Of a DNA stretch of 25,351 nt, positions 9,020 to 17,204 are shown one piece after another (positions within the stretch are counted from its first letter, which is position 1; each line of letters starts with the position of its first letter). The notes under the pieces are model-generated. The model searched no databases. It was not told the DNA's origin and saw only the letters and a program-made list of their open reading frames with translations. The DNA lies in NCBI GenBank assembly GCA_002433595.1, contig DJIL01000043.1, forward strand, positions 3,279 to 28,629. The letters are read 5' to 3'. The position numbers and the translations under genes were made by a program. This DNA is from a bacterium UBP8_UBA6595. GTDB lineage: Bacteria; Margulisbacteria; Marinamargulisbacteria; UBA6595.

Positions 9020-10060
9020 TTATAAATGCCGGTGAATGCACCCATCTTGAATGTAAAGCTGATCCAAATCTGGAAGCTGAGCCTTGGAATCGGCGTGTTC
9101 TGTTGTGGTATATATACAATAAAACTCATCCCATAGATAGCGCATAATAGCCGATTTATTGGCTGAGTCTAGTTCAATAAATGGATCATCCAGTAACACC
9201 ATGTGTGTTTGGCCATCGGGCTTTGTGTATTGAATGCATAAGCTCACCATTAGTAATGCTAGAATCCGATTAATGCCCCGAGAGTAATACTGGCTAACCA
9301 GCTGGTCATTGCTATAAATCCCCCAGTCGTCCATGTGAGGGCCCACGCGATAGGCATCCGTAGGACTGGATTGTGTATATAAGTCGGGCACCGTTGGCCT
9401 ATACTGTATCCGAGTTTTACTGCCTGATAGTTGTATAAACCGGCCAACCAACGGCTGTAAACGGCTGTCGAGTTGTGCCAATACGGTTTGGCGTTTATTG
9501 GTAATTTGTGTACCCAATTCTTGCCATTTTTGATGGTATACGTCGGGCCATTCTCGGCCATATCGCGCTGATTCTAGTTTTTGTTGAATCACCCGATCGT
9601 AGTGCCGATACACGAGCCGCATACCCGGGTCCAGCTTCTGCACGCACACATCCAGTTGGTGGCGACGAAATGATGGGCTATCGTACAGCAATCGTATTGT
9701 ATCGGCAGAAATATAATCCACACCCAGTTGGGTATGTGCTTCCGCATGCGTGGTTAATAAGTCCTGATTTTGAAACACCCATTGTTTGCGGGGCTCTAGT
9801 TTAATATACCGTTGATATAAGTGTGAATCATTTTGAAACTCGCCCCCTATCACTGACGATTTAGCACGATGCGTAATAACAGTCTCGCGCGTTGTTTTAC
9901 GTAAAAATGATTTAAAATTAGCTAAGTAATAAATCGATTCCAATACACTTGTTTTCCCCTGATTATTATCCCCTACAATGTAAGCGCCACGGGAAGACTC
10001 GAAATTTAAAACACCCGTTGATAGGTTTCTAAACGCCTGAACAAATAACCGACGAAGCAC
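9020..10060 (-). CDS. recF: RecF-like DNA repair/replication ATPase
   Basis: A 346-residue SMC-like ATPase (family usually about 360) that helps load RecA at gapped DNA through RecOR. Walker A is GDNNQGKTS at residues 30-38, and Walker B with LLDDPFIELD ends near 298. The RecF marker GPHMDD at 240-245 is clear (canonical GPHRDD). The ABC signature is divergent: SRGINR at 260-265 where most RecF proteins have SxGQQR. The start is GTG at 10060, five bases after the dnaN stop. Its neighbour dnaN is the usual partner. Whether the altered signature still supports ATP-driven dimerisation is unknown. Confidence 0.9.
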   Translation of the reverse strand: MLRRLFVQAFRNLSTGVLNFESSRGAYIVGDNNQGKTSVLESIYYLANFKSFLRKTTRETVITHRAKSSVIGGEFQNDSHLYQRYIKLEPRKQWVFQNQDLLTTHAEAHTQLGVDYISADTIRLLYDSPSFRRHQLDVCVQKLDPGMRLVYRHYDRVIQQKLESARYGREWPDVYHQKWQELGTQITNKRQTVLAQLDSRLQPLVGRFIQLSGSKTRIQYRPTVPDLYTQSSPTDAYRVGPHMDDWGIYSNDQLVSQYYSRGINRILALLMVSLCIQYTKPDGQTHMVLLDDPFIELDSANKSAIMRYLWDEFYCIYTTTEHADSKAQLPDLDQLYIQDGCIHRHL

Positions 10061-10065
10061 TCGTA

Positions 10066-11208
10066 TTACGAGGGAACCGGCTCCTGAACTGCACTGGATG
10101 CTACCCGAACTGGCATCACAATGTATGTAAAGGATTCATCCGATGCTGGCGTCATTAAACAGGGGGTTTCTGCGCTATTAAACGCTATAATTACATCATC
10201 AGATTCAATGGCACGAAGTCCGTCTAGGACCATTCGAATATTAAATGATAGGGTTAATGGTGTTTGAGCGTACTCAACGCTCGTAGCTTGAACCATTTCT
10301 TCAAATTTACCTAAAGCATTCGCTTTTGCCGTTAAATGGATGCCCTCGGCGTGAAACCGGAACGACACCACATCATTGGCTTCCGCAGATATAATACTGG
10401 CTCGCTCACACGATCCTTGAAGTTTTCGCTTTGAAACTTGAAATGAGTATTCAAATGTTGTGGGCTTGATTTTATTATAATCGGGAAACATTCCTTGCAT
10501 AACCCGTGTAACCAACACGGTATTTTTAAAGACAAACTGTGCTTGGTGCTCTGTAATCGTAATAGCCACCGTGTCGGATTTGTCGTGTTTTGCAATCAGC
10601 TTTATAAACTCTTGCATCGATCTTGCGGGCAATATGGTGTAGAAATCTGGCGTGTCTGCCACCACTTGCTTAAGTGCCAATCGAAACCCATCCGCCCCCA
10701 CGGCCATAAGTTGACCGGTTTCATGCTTAAATAACACGCCACTGAGAATATCTTGAGTTTCATCTGAACTGGCAGCAAAGAGCGCCTGAGATAAACTGTC
10801 TTTAGCCAGAGAGTACGCTAGATTAAATTGAGTCCCATTATCCATACTTGGAAATACGGGGTAATTGTCACAGGATTGGCCGCGTAAATCAAAGCTGAAC
10901 CGATCCGACTTAAGTGTTAACATATGGTTGCTATCACACTTAAAGAAAAGCGTTTCATTGTCAAAATGCCGCACAACATCGTGTAGTGTTTTAGCCCGAA
11001 TTAGTACCCGGCCACATACCGTACAATCGTCAATTGGAATACTTGATTCAATCCCAAGCGTTAAATTGTATCCGCGCAATGTTAGTTTATTTTCGTACAG
11101 TTCAATATAAAAGTTATTTAATGCATCGATTGTGTTTTGATTGGATATCGCTCTTCCAACCTGCGTTATCGCTTGGAAAAACAATTCACTGTTGCATGAG
11201 AATTCCAT
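10066..11208 (-). CDS. dnaN: DNA polymerase III sliding clamp, beta subunit
   Basis: A 380-residue clamp (family about 365-380) that encircles DNA and tethers polymerase III and many repair proteins. It shows the three-domain pattern, with the middle-domain segment AVGADGFRLAL (canonical ATDGHRLA) and the C-terminal PCLMTPASDESFTYIVMPVRV-type ending that forms the partner-binding pocket. The ATG at 11208 lies 7 bases from a TATAAT -10 element with no Shine-Dalgarno in between, so the mRNA may be leaderless. It heads a chain of ten same-strand genes with gaps of 48 bases or less. dnaA is not next to it in this window. Confidence 0.96.
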   Translation of the reverse strand: MEFSCNSELFFQAITQVGRAISNQNTIDALNNFYIELYENKLTLRGYNLTLGIESSIPIDDCTVCGRVLIRAKTLHDVVRHFDNETLFFKCDSNHMLTLKSDRFSFDLRGQSCDNYPVFPSMDNGTQFNLAYSLAKDSLSQALFAASSDETQDILSGVLFKHETGQLMAVGADGFRLALKQVVADTPDFYTILPARSMQEFIKLIAKHDKSDTVAITITEHQAQFVFKNTVLVTRVMQGMFPDYNKIKPTTFEYSFQVSKRKLQGSCERASIISAEANDVVSFRFHAEGIHLTAKANALGKFEEMVQATSVEYAQTPLTLSFNIRMVLDGLRAIESDDVIIAFNSAETPCLMTPASDESFTYIVMPVRVASSAVQEPVPS

Positions 11209-11215
11209 GTCTTTA

Positions 11216-11221
11216 ATTATA
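11216..11221 (-). promoter_or_regulatory. Candidate -10 element for dnaN; predicted leaderless start
   Basis: A perfect TATAAT on the minus strand with 7 bases (TTAAAGAC region) before the dnaN ATG. Transcription normally starts about 7 bases past the -10, which would place the first base at or next to the start codon. No good TTGACA-like -35 is visible 16-18 bases upstream, and the TGn extension found at other promoters here is absent. Confidence 0.5.
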
Positions 11222-11373
11222 CACTATCCCCACCCCGTATAGAAGTATTTAGTTCCTATATATATTACTATCATCATAGTAAGGACTGTGAAAACGGTGG
11301 GTAACTCATAGAAAGAATGAAAGCACAATGAGTTTCAATCAAGCAGTTGTATTAATGAATTGGGGATAATGCG

Positions 11374-11396
11374 GTTGAGTCTTGCCAAAGCTCAAC
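11374..11396. repeat. Inverted repeat in the trxA-dnaN gap
   Basis: GTTGAG at 11374-11379 pairs with CTCAAC at 11391-11396. CTT/AAG extends the stem inward past a single bulged T. It could fold in RNA from either strand. On the minus strand it follows trxA but has no T-run after it, so it is not a standard intrinsic terminator. It may protect the 3' end of the rpsB-tsf-trxA message. Confidence 0.4.
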
Positions 11397-11402
11397 AACT
11401 CT

Positions 11403-11423
11403 TAACCGGTTATGCACCGGTTA
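11403..11423. repeat. Perfect 8-bp inverted repeat overlapping the trxA stop
   Basis: TAACCGGT at 11403-11410 and ACCGGTTA at 11416-11423 form a perfect 8-bp palindrome around a 5-base loop. The last three bases are the trxA stop codon. It could be an RNA hairpin ending the trxA message or a protein-binding site for the downstream dnaN promoter. There is no T-run, so simple Rho-independent termination is not supported. Confidence 0.4.
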
Positions 11424-11738
11424 TATATGCTGATTCAACAGGTCTAAAAAGTCCGATTCTGGCTTATAACCAATAATTCGATCCAGCTCAATCCCTTGTT
11501 TAAATAAAATACAGCACGGAATACTCGTGAGCCCAATTTTGGCGGCCAAATCAGTGGCTTCATCAATATTTAGCTTACCCACAGATAGGCGGCCTTGAAG
11601 CGTTTTAGACAACGACTCAATCGTCGGAGCCAGTGCTTTACACGGCCCACACCAATCTGCCCAAAAATCAATTAAAACGGGGGTTTCCGACTGTATAACA
11701 GAATCAAACGTATCAGCAGTTACGGTAATAACACTCAT
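11421..11738 (-). CDS. trxA: Thioredoxin
   Basis: A 105-residue single-domain thioredoxin, a cytoplasmic disulfide reductant. The active site is WCGPC with Cys30 and Cys33, preceded by the IDFWAD strand. The cis-proline loop reads SIPCCILF, so Pro74 is followed by Cys75 and Cys76 where Thr and a hydrophobic residue are typical. The ATG overlaps the tsf stop by one base (TAATG), so it is the third gene of rpsB-tsf-trxA, an uncommon partner for those two genes. Confidence 0.95.
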   Translation of the reverse strand: MSVITVTADTFDSVIQSETPVLIDFWADWCGPCKALAPTIESLSKTLQGRLSVGKLNIDEATDLAAKIGLTSIPCCILFKQGIELDRIIGYKPESDFLDLLNQHI

Positions 11739-12532
11739 TAGAGTGATAACCGGTACATAGCTGACACTGTGGTTTCTTTTAATAAATCACGAATGAAAAT
11801 TTTTGGGTCTTTAATAAACACTTGGTCCAATAAACAGTTTTCCTCATAATATTTATTAATTAGACCATTCACAATTTGCTCAATGATTTTTTCAGGTTTT
11901 CCGTTTTCAATGGCTTGATTCTTTAATAAATCACGCTCGGTGTCTAGAATAGATTGGGGGACATCGTCCCGGTTAATGTAACTAGGGTTAGCGGCTGCGA
12001 TCTGCATAGCAATGTCTTTTCCTAAAGCAGTTTCAATGGTCTGATCAAACCCAACTAAAACCCCAATAGTGCCATTCATGTGGGTGTAACCACTAACAAA
12101 ACGGCCTGAAACATGGTGCAAACTATCAATTTGAATATTTTCACCAGTTTTAGCAACCATATCGGTAATGGCAATCGGCAGCGGTGTCTCATTGACCATC
12201 AAATCATCCACATGGGCACTGTTTTTCGCCAATGCAGCTTGAACAATAGCAGCCCCGAACGATTGAAACGTCTCATTTTGAGAGACAAAATCAGTTTCAC
12301 AGTTAACTTTTACAATACACCCGGCGGATTGGTCGTCGTTAAGCGCAATAAAAACACCACCGGCTGTGGCATCGCGCCCTGATTTTTTAACAGCTTTAGC
12401 GAGCCCTTTTTCACGCAAGTAGATGCATGCATCATCCAGTGTATTAGAAACATTTAATGCTTCTTTACAATCCATAATACCAACACCAGTCTTCTGACGA
12501 AGCTCTTGAATTAAGGCCATTGTGACATTCAT
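11738..12532 (-). CDS. tsf: Elongation factor Ts
   Basis: A 264-residue nucleotide exchange factor for EF-Tu. The N-terminal domain carries ELRQKTGVGIMDCKEAL, and the core has the CETDFVSQNETF motif that contacts EF-Tu. It then shows the usual dimerisation-domain region and a C-terminal helix ending in KETTVSAMYRL. Length is intermediate between the short (about 200) and long (about 290) forms. A good ribosome-binding site (AAAGGAGA) precedes ATG at 12532, 12 bases after rpsB. Confidence 0.96.
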   Translation of the reverse strand: MNVTMALIQELRQKTGVGIMDCKEALNVSNTLDDACIYLREKGLAKAVKKSGRDATAGGVFIALNDDQSAGCIVKVNCETDFVSQNETFQSFGAAIVQAALAKNSAHVDDLMVNETPLPIAITDMVAKTGENIQIDSLHHVSGRFVSGYTHMNGTIGVLVGFDQTIETALGKDIAMQIAAANPSYINRDDVPQSILDTERDLLKNQAIENGKPEKIIEQIVNGLINKYYEENCLLDQVFIKDPKIFIRDLLKETTVSAMYRLSL

Positions 12533-12544
12533 GGTTGTCTCCTT

Positions 12545-13306
12545 TTATTTAATATTAACGACTTCAGCTTCTTGTTTTGTCTGAGTTTCAACACCGCTGT
12601 ATTGTTGAAGTTGGCCTTCTCGAATACCGTTTGCTAGGGTATTTAGAATTAATTTAATTGATTTAACCGCATCGTCGTTGGCGGGAATAGGGTATGTTAC
12701 TAATTTTGGATTCGCATTAGTGTCTACAATACCAATCACTGGGATTCCCAATTTAACCGCTTCTTTTACAGCTAATTCTTCTGCAACAACATCCACAACA
12801 ACAATGGCATCCGGCAATCCACGCATATGTTTAATACCGGATAAGTAACCTTGCAGCTTCTCTAATTTACGAGTTTTTTGGGCCTTTTCTTTATTGGGCA
12901 ATGAATCTAAAATTCCATCTTCTTGCATTTGCTCAAGCTTTATCAGTGTGGAAATACTACTTTGTAATGTTTCATTATTAGTAAGTACACCCCCCAACCA
13001 TCGTTTATTGATGTAAGGCATTCCGCATAATAATGCAGATTGTTCGATTGGATCTTGGGCTTGTTTTTTTGTACCAACAAATAAAACAGTTCCATTCTTA
13101 GCCGATAATGCTTCACAAAACCGGTAAGCCTTTCGAATAAGTTTGATGGTTTTTTGGAGATCAATGACATGAATATCATTGCGCGCCGTAAAAATATACG
13201 GCTTCATTCGAGGATCCCAACGGTTGGTTTGATGACCAAAATGAGCACCCGTTTCTAATAGTTGTCTTAAATCAATAATCTTTGCTTTTTTCTTTTCGTT
13301 TTCCAT
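12545..13306 (-). CDS. rpsB: 30S ribosomal protein uS2
   Basis: A 253-residue small-subunit protein. Diagnostic segments are LLETGAHFGHQTNRWDPRMKPYIF, the IHVIDLQKT strand, VGTKKQAQ, the WLGGVLTNNET loop and the C-terminal GIPVIGIVDTNANP stretch (each abbreviated by eye from the translation). It is followed at once by tsf, as in most bacteria. A ribosome-binding AAAAGGG precedes the ATG. Its promoter appears to lie within the 3' end of radA, so it can be expressed apart from clpC-radA. Confidence 0.97.
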   Translation of the reverse strand: MENEKKKAKIIDLRQLLETGAHFGHQTNRWDPRMKPYIFTARNDIHVIDLQKTIKLIRKAYRFCEALSAKNGTVLFVGTKKQAQDPIEQSALLCGMPYINKRWLGGVLTNNETLQSSISTLIKLEQMQEDGILDSLPNKEKAQKTRKLEKLQGYLSGIKHMRGLPDAIVVVDVVAEELAVKEAVKLGIPVIGIVDTNANPKLVTYPIPANDDAVKSIKLILNTLANGIREGQLQQYSGVETQTKQEAEVVNIK

Positions 13307-13340
13307 AAAATTAATACCCTTTTAATTACTGTTGGTAGTT

Positions 13341-14714
13341 TTAACCAGATTCTGCTACTTTACCATTTTTTTTTGAGACTTTCAATAGATGCTGAACGGC
13401 ATCTTGAATTGTAGTGGCTTCAAGAATAGTGAGCGTGGTGTTTTTGGTCGAGTTGGGCTGATGGGGAGCGATACAATATTGAAAACCTAAACCACTTAAT
13501 TCTTGTATATATTTATTCAATTGCTTAACGGGTCGAATATGGCCGGTTAGGTCAACTTCACCGACAACGCCGAGTAGGTGTGATAGCGGTAGGGTGTAAA
13601 AAGCCGATAAAATTGATAATAATATACCCAAATCAGCCGCGGGTTGGCTGAGTTTGTATCCACCAATAACAGTAACAAAAATGTCTTTATTAGACAGCTT
13701 AATGGATAGGTTTTTTTCTAAAGTGGCAATAAGAATATTAATCCGATTTTGATCAACACCCACAAATGTTCGCTTGGCCATTCCGTACCCTGACGAGACA
13801 ACTAATGCTTGAATTTCAATTAAAAATACACGACTACCCTCTTGAATCGGAACAATCATAGACCCGGACTGATTGGGTTTTAACGGGCGATCTAAAAATG
13901 ACTTTTCAGGGTGACGGTTAGCCACGAGACCATTTTTCTCCATTGTAAATAGACCAATTTCTTCTGTAGACCCGTACCGATTTTTAAAGCAACGTAGGAT
14001 TCGTTGGGACTGGTAGCGGTCCCCCTCAAAAAATAAAATAATATCAACTAAGTGCTCTAAAACCTTAGGTCCAGCAAGCCCTCCCTCTTTAGTAATATGG
14101 CCCACAATAATGCTGTGACAACCCATGGTTTTTGTGACAGATACTAAGCGATTGGCACAATGATGTACCTGAGATACACTGCCAGGAACTCCCGGTAACC
14201 CTGTATCTTTAACTACTTGAATTGAATCTAAGATAACGATACTAGGCCGTTGTTTCTGAATTTGATCGACAATATTACTCATCGATTGCGTGGTATAAAC
14301 GGTTAGTGCTTTAGACAGGCAGTTTAGGCGATTGGCCCGAAGGGCTAGTTGAGTCGTGGATTCCTCAGCAGACACATATAAAACAGACAGCTGACTATCG
14401 GTAACAATTTTGGCCAATTGCATCGCCAGTGTTGACTTGCCAATACCCGGCTCACCACCCAATAATGTTGTGGCTCCCATAACCAACCCATTTCCCAGTA
14501 CACGATCCAACTCCGGCAGTGTTTTTGTGTATAAAACGGGAGAATTAATATCAATATCAGTAATTGGTGTTGGCGGCGGCGAGGCGTCTAATGCAACCGG
14601 CCCTTTCGCCACTGTTTCATAAATACTATTCCATTCTAAACATTGATTGCACTGACCTTGCCATCGGGTATAAGGCTCTTGACAGCTTTGGCATACAAAG
14701 ACGGGGGATTTCAA
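13341..14714 (-). CDS. radA: DNA repair protein RadA (Sms)
   Basis: A 457-residue RecA-like, DnaB-like branch-migration helicase used in recombination repair. The N-terminal zinc finger has Cys8, Cys11, Cys22 and Cys25. Walker A is GEPGIGKST at about 87-95. The RadA-specific KNRYGST is at 244-250. The C-terminal third is the Lon-protease-like domain (GGYKLSQPAADLGILL). The start is TTG at 14714, overlapping the clpC TGA by four bases (TTGA), so the two are coupled. The clpC-radA order is common in several phyla. Confidence 0.95.
   Translation of the reverse strand: MKSPVFVCQSCQEPYTRWQGQCNQCLEWNSIYETVAKGPVALDASPPPTPITDIDINSPVLYTKTLPELDRVLGNGLVMGATTLLGGEPGIGKSTLAMQLAKIVTDSQLSVLYVSAEESTTQLALRANRLNCLSKALTVYTTQSMSNIVDQIQKQRPSIVILDSIQVVKDTGLPGVPGSVSQVHHCANRLVSVTKTMGCHSIIVGHITKEGGLAGPKVLEHLVDIILFFEGDRYQSQRILRCFKNRYGSTEEIGLFTMEKNGLVANRHPEKSFLDRPLKPNQSGSMIVPIQEGSRVFLIEIQALVVSSGYGMAKRTFVGVDQNRINILIATLEKNLSIKLSNKDIFVTVIGGYKLSQPAADLGILLSILSAFYTLPLSHLLGVVGEVDLTGHIRPVKQLNKYIQELSGLGFQYCIAPHQPNSTKNTTLTILEATTIQDAVQHLLKVSKKNGKVAESG
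13357..13385 (-). promoter_or_regulatory. Promoter for rpsB-tsf-trxA inside radA
   Basis: On the minus strand, TTGAAA (13380-13385), a 17-base spacer, then TAAAGT (13357-13362), with TGG immediately before the -10 as an extended element. The spacer contains nine consecutive A residues. The predicted start is near 13350, giving a leader of about 44 bases to the rpsB ATG. It is the best-formed promoter in the window. Confidence 0.65.
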
Positions 14715-17128
14715 TGCTGCTTTGAATGAGCAATGCGTGGAACAAGCGATGTTTTTTTAACCTGCTTTTTTCGAATAGAAAAGACCACCTTGGTGGCTTC
14801 TTTGTTTAAACTTGCTGTTGCAGATATATTGTCTTTAACCCCGCGATCAAGCATTGTGTCGACTAAGACATCTTCAAAATTTGTTTGCAAGGATCGACGC
14901 AATGGCCGGGCACCTTGTTTTTTATTAAACCCTTTGCTAACTAAAAAGGATTTAACCGCGTCATCAAATCGAAGGGTGATGTTTTTAGACTGCAGGCGTG
15001 TTTGAATATCGTGAAGCATAATATCAATGATTTTTAACAAATCATCTCGCTCAAGTCGGCCAAAAATAATGGTGTCATCAATTCGATTTAACAATTCGGG
15101 CTTAAAGGCGTTTAACAATTCTTCCCCAATTTTCTTTTCAATATTTTGTTTATCTTGATCCGCCACACCGGTCTCTTTTTGAAACCCAAAGGTACTGCTG
15201 CTTTCTATAAATTGGCTGCCAATATTTGATGTCAAGATAATAATTGTATTTTTGAAATTAACAACACGGCCGCTTGAATCCGTCAAACGCCCATCTTCTA
15301 AAATTTGCAATAAAATATTCATTACATCAGGCGATGCCTTTTCAACCTCATCAAATAACACAACAGAATAGGGTTTTCGTCGAATAGGCTCAGTTAACTC
15401 ACCCCCTTCGTTAAACCCCACATAACCGGGAGGCGCTCCGATAAGCCGAGATACCGCATGCTTTTCCATAAACTCAGACATATCAATTCGAATGAGCGCA
15501 TTGACAGACCCAAATAAGAACACAGCGAGTTGATTGGCTAACTCTGATTTACCAACGCCTGTGGGTCCCAAAAATAAAAAAGAACCAATGGGCCGCCGCG
15601 GGTCTTTAAGCCCTAGTTTTGAGCGTTTAACAGCCCGAGAAATTGAATCAACGGCCGAGTCCTGGCCAATAATAGACTGCTTAAGCGTTTGGTTAATATT
15701 TTTAATACGCTCAGTTTCTTTTTCTGTTAATTGTTTAATATCAATACCGGTCCAGGTGGACAATACTTCATTAATGACGGGGGTGTCTACAATTCGATTT
15801 ACAACACAATACTGTTGATACTGCTCCGGGCTTGTGGGGGTGCTCACTGGTGCACAGCTCGAATCCGAATCACCGCTTTTAGATAGTTCTTGTATTTCTT
15901 TTGGGAGTTTCGAAAAGGCAATCATCATTTTAGCGGCAGATTCGTCCATTAAATCAACCGCCTTATCCGGTAGATTTCGGTCGGTAATATATCGAACAGA
16001 CAATTCGACACATTTTTCAATAGCATCATCGGTAAATCGAACATCGTGAAATGATTCGTATCGGCTTTTAATTCCTTTTAAAATTTGAACAGCAGTCGCT
16101 TCTGTCGGCTCTTCGACTAAAATAGACTGGAATCGACGTTCTAGTGCACCGTCTTGTTCAATGTGTTTCCGGTACTCTTCTAATGTTGTGGCGCCAATAC
16201 ATTGCAGCTCACCGCGAGCTAAAGCGGGTTTAAGTAGGTTGGCAGCGTCTAAACTTCCTTCGGATCCACCGGTTCCAATAATGGTGTGCAACTCATCAAT
16301 AAATAACACAACAGTTTTGGCTTTTTGGGTTTCCTCCATGATTTTTTTAACCCGCTCTTCAAACTCACCCCGATACTTTGTCCCCGCGACTAAGAGTCCT
16401 AAATCTAGGGATATAATGCGTTTGTTTTTTAATTTTTCAGGGGCGAAATCGGTAAGTAACCGTTGAGCAAGCCCTTCAACAACAGCTGTTTTACCAACCC
16501 CCGGCTCACCCGTTAAAACTGGGTTATTTTTATTTCTCCGGCATAAAATTTGAATCATGCGATTGACTTCATTATCCCGACCAATAATCGGGTCTAATTT
16601 ATCCCCTTTTGCCAAGGCTGTTAAATCGCGGCCAAATAAATCAAGTGTAGGTGTTGGGTGGGTGATTTGACGGGTCTCTGAGGCGTCTCCATCGGATTCA
16701 AGGTCATTAAATAATGTTTTTCGAAAAGCATCAGCCGTAATCCCCAGTTCTTCCAATAACTTTGAGGCGATACTATTGGGGTCTCGAAAAATCGACAAGA
16801 ACAGATGTTCAATGTTGACATAATTATGGCCCAGGCGTCGCGACTCGTCCCATGCAGAAGTGAGCATTTGCTTAGCTTGTTGGGTGAACGGAATGTTGGA
16901 TTGTTCAATAGAAGAACCACTAAACTCTAACTTGTCTTCAATTGCTAATTTGATAGTTGCCGCATTAAAGCCCATTTCTTTAAGTGTTTTAGTAACGGTG
17001 TTATCGCCTTCACTCAGTATTCCAAGTAAAATATGTTCGGTTCCAACGTAATTATGGTTAAACTTTTTAGCTTCTTCTTGGGCTAACATAATGGCTTGAA
17101 TCGCTTTTTCTGTAAATCGTGAAAACAT
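14711..17128 (-). CDS. clpC: ATP-dependent Clp protease ATPase subunit ClpC, with shortened middle domain
   Basis: An 805-residue two-AAA+ unfoldase that feeds substrates to ClpP. Two N-terminal Clp repeats lie at about 5-140. AAA1 has GEPGVGKT at 207-214 and VVLFIDEL at 273-280. AAA2 has GPTGVGKS at 521-528 and VVLFDE at 589-594, followed by the C-terminal small domain. The region between the two AAA modules (about 400-450) is short and Ser/Pro/Thr-rich, and I see none of the UVR-type coiled coil that ClpC normally has there. A TFGF segment near 646-649 may be the ClpP-docking loop. The start is ATG at 17128 after an AAGGAT ribosome-binding site; a promoter lies 60 bases upstream. Confidence 0.93.
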   Translation of the reverse strand: MFSRFTEKAIQAIMLAQEEAKKFNHNYVGTEHILLGILSEGDNTVTKTLKEMGFNAATIKLAIEDKLEFSGSSIEQSNIPFTQQAKQMLTSAWDESRRLGHNYVNIEHLFLSIFRDPNSIASKLLEELGITADAFRKTLFNDLESDGDASETRQITHPTPTLDLFGRDLTALAKGDKLDPIIGRDNEVNRMIQILCRRNKNNPVLTGEPGVGKTAVVEGLAQRLLTDFAPEKLKNKRIISLDLGLLVAGTKYRGEFEERVKKIMEETQKAKTVVLFIDELHTIIGTGGSEGSLDAANLLKPALARGELQCIGATTLEEYRKHIEQDGALERRFQSILVEEPTEATAVQILKGIKSRYESFHDVRFTDDAIEKCVELSVRYITDRNLPDKAVDLMDESAAKMMIAFSKLPKEIQELSKSGDSDSSCAPVSTPTSPEQYQQYCVVNRIVDTPVINEVLSTWTGIDIKQLTEKETERIKNINQTLKQSIIGQDSAVDSISRAVKRSKLGLKDPRRPIGSFLFLGPTGVGKSELANQLAVFLFGSVNALIRIDMSEFMEKHAVSRLIGAPPGYVGFNEGGELTEPIRRKPYSVVLFDEVEKASPDVMNILLQILEDGRLTDSSGRVVNFKNTIIILTSNIGSQFIESSSTFGFQKETGVADQDKQNIEKKIGEELLNAFKPELLNRIDDTIIFGRLERDDLLKIIDIMLHDIQTRLQSKNITLRFDDAVKSFLVSKGFNKKQGARPLRRSLQTNFEDVLVDTMLDRGVKDNISATASLNKEATKVVFSIRKKQVKKTSLVPRIAHSKQH

Positions 17129-17186
17129 AGTTGCTAATCCTTAAAATTTTTTACAATTGACAATCCTAGATCAAATACAAAAAATT

Positions 17187-17195
17187 AGTATACCA
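17187..17195 (-). promoter_or_regulatory. Extended -10 promoter for clpC-radA
   Basis: TGG-TATACT on the minus strand. It begins 10 bases downstream of the end of the upstream gene's stop codon (TAA at 17205-17207). A TTGCCC sits 15 bases upstream, within that gene's last codons, and could act as a weak -35. The leader to clpC would be about 52 bases. I saw no CtsR or CIRCE operator. Confidence 0.5.
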
Positions 17196-17204
17196 CAGTC
17201 TGAA

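Noticed and set aside
8991..9119. 43-residue N-terminal extension of the DciA protein
   Set aside because: It overlaps the end of recF in another frame and shows no DUF721 similarity.
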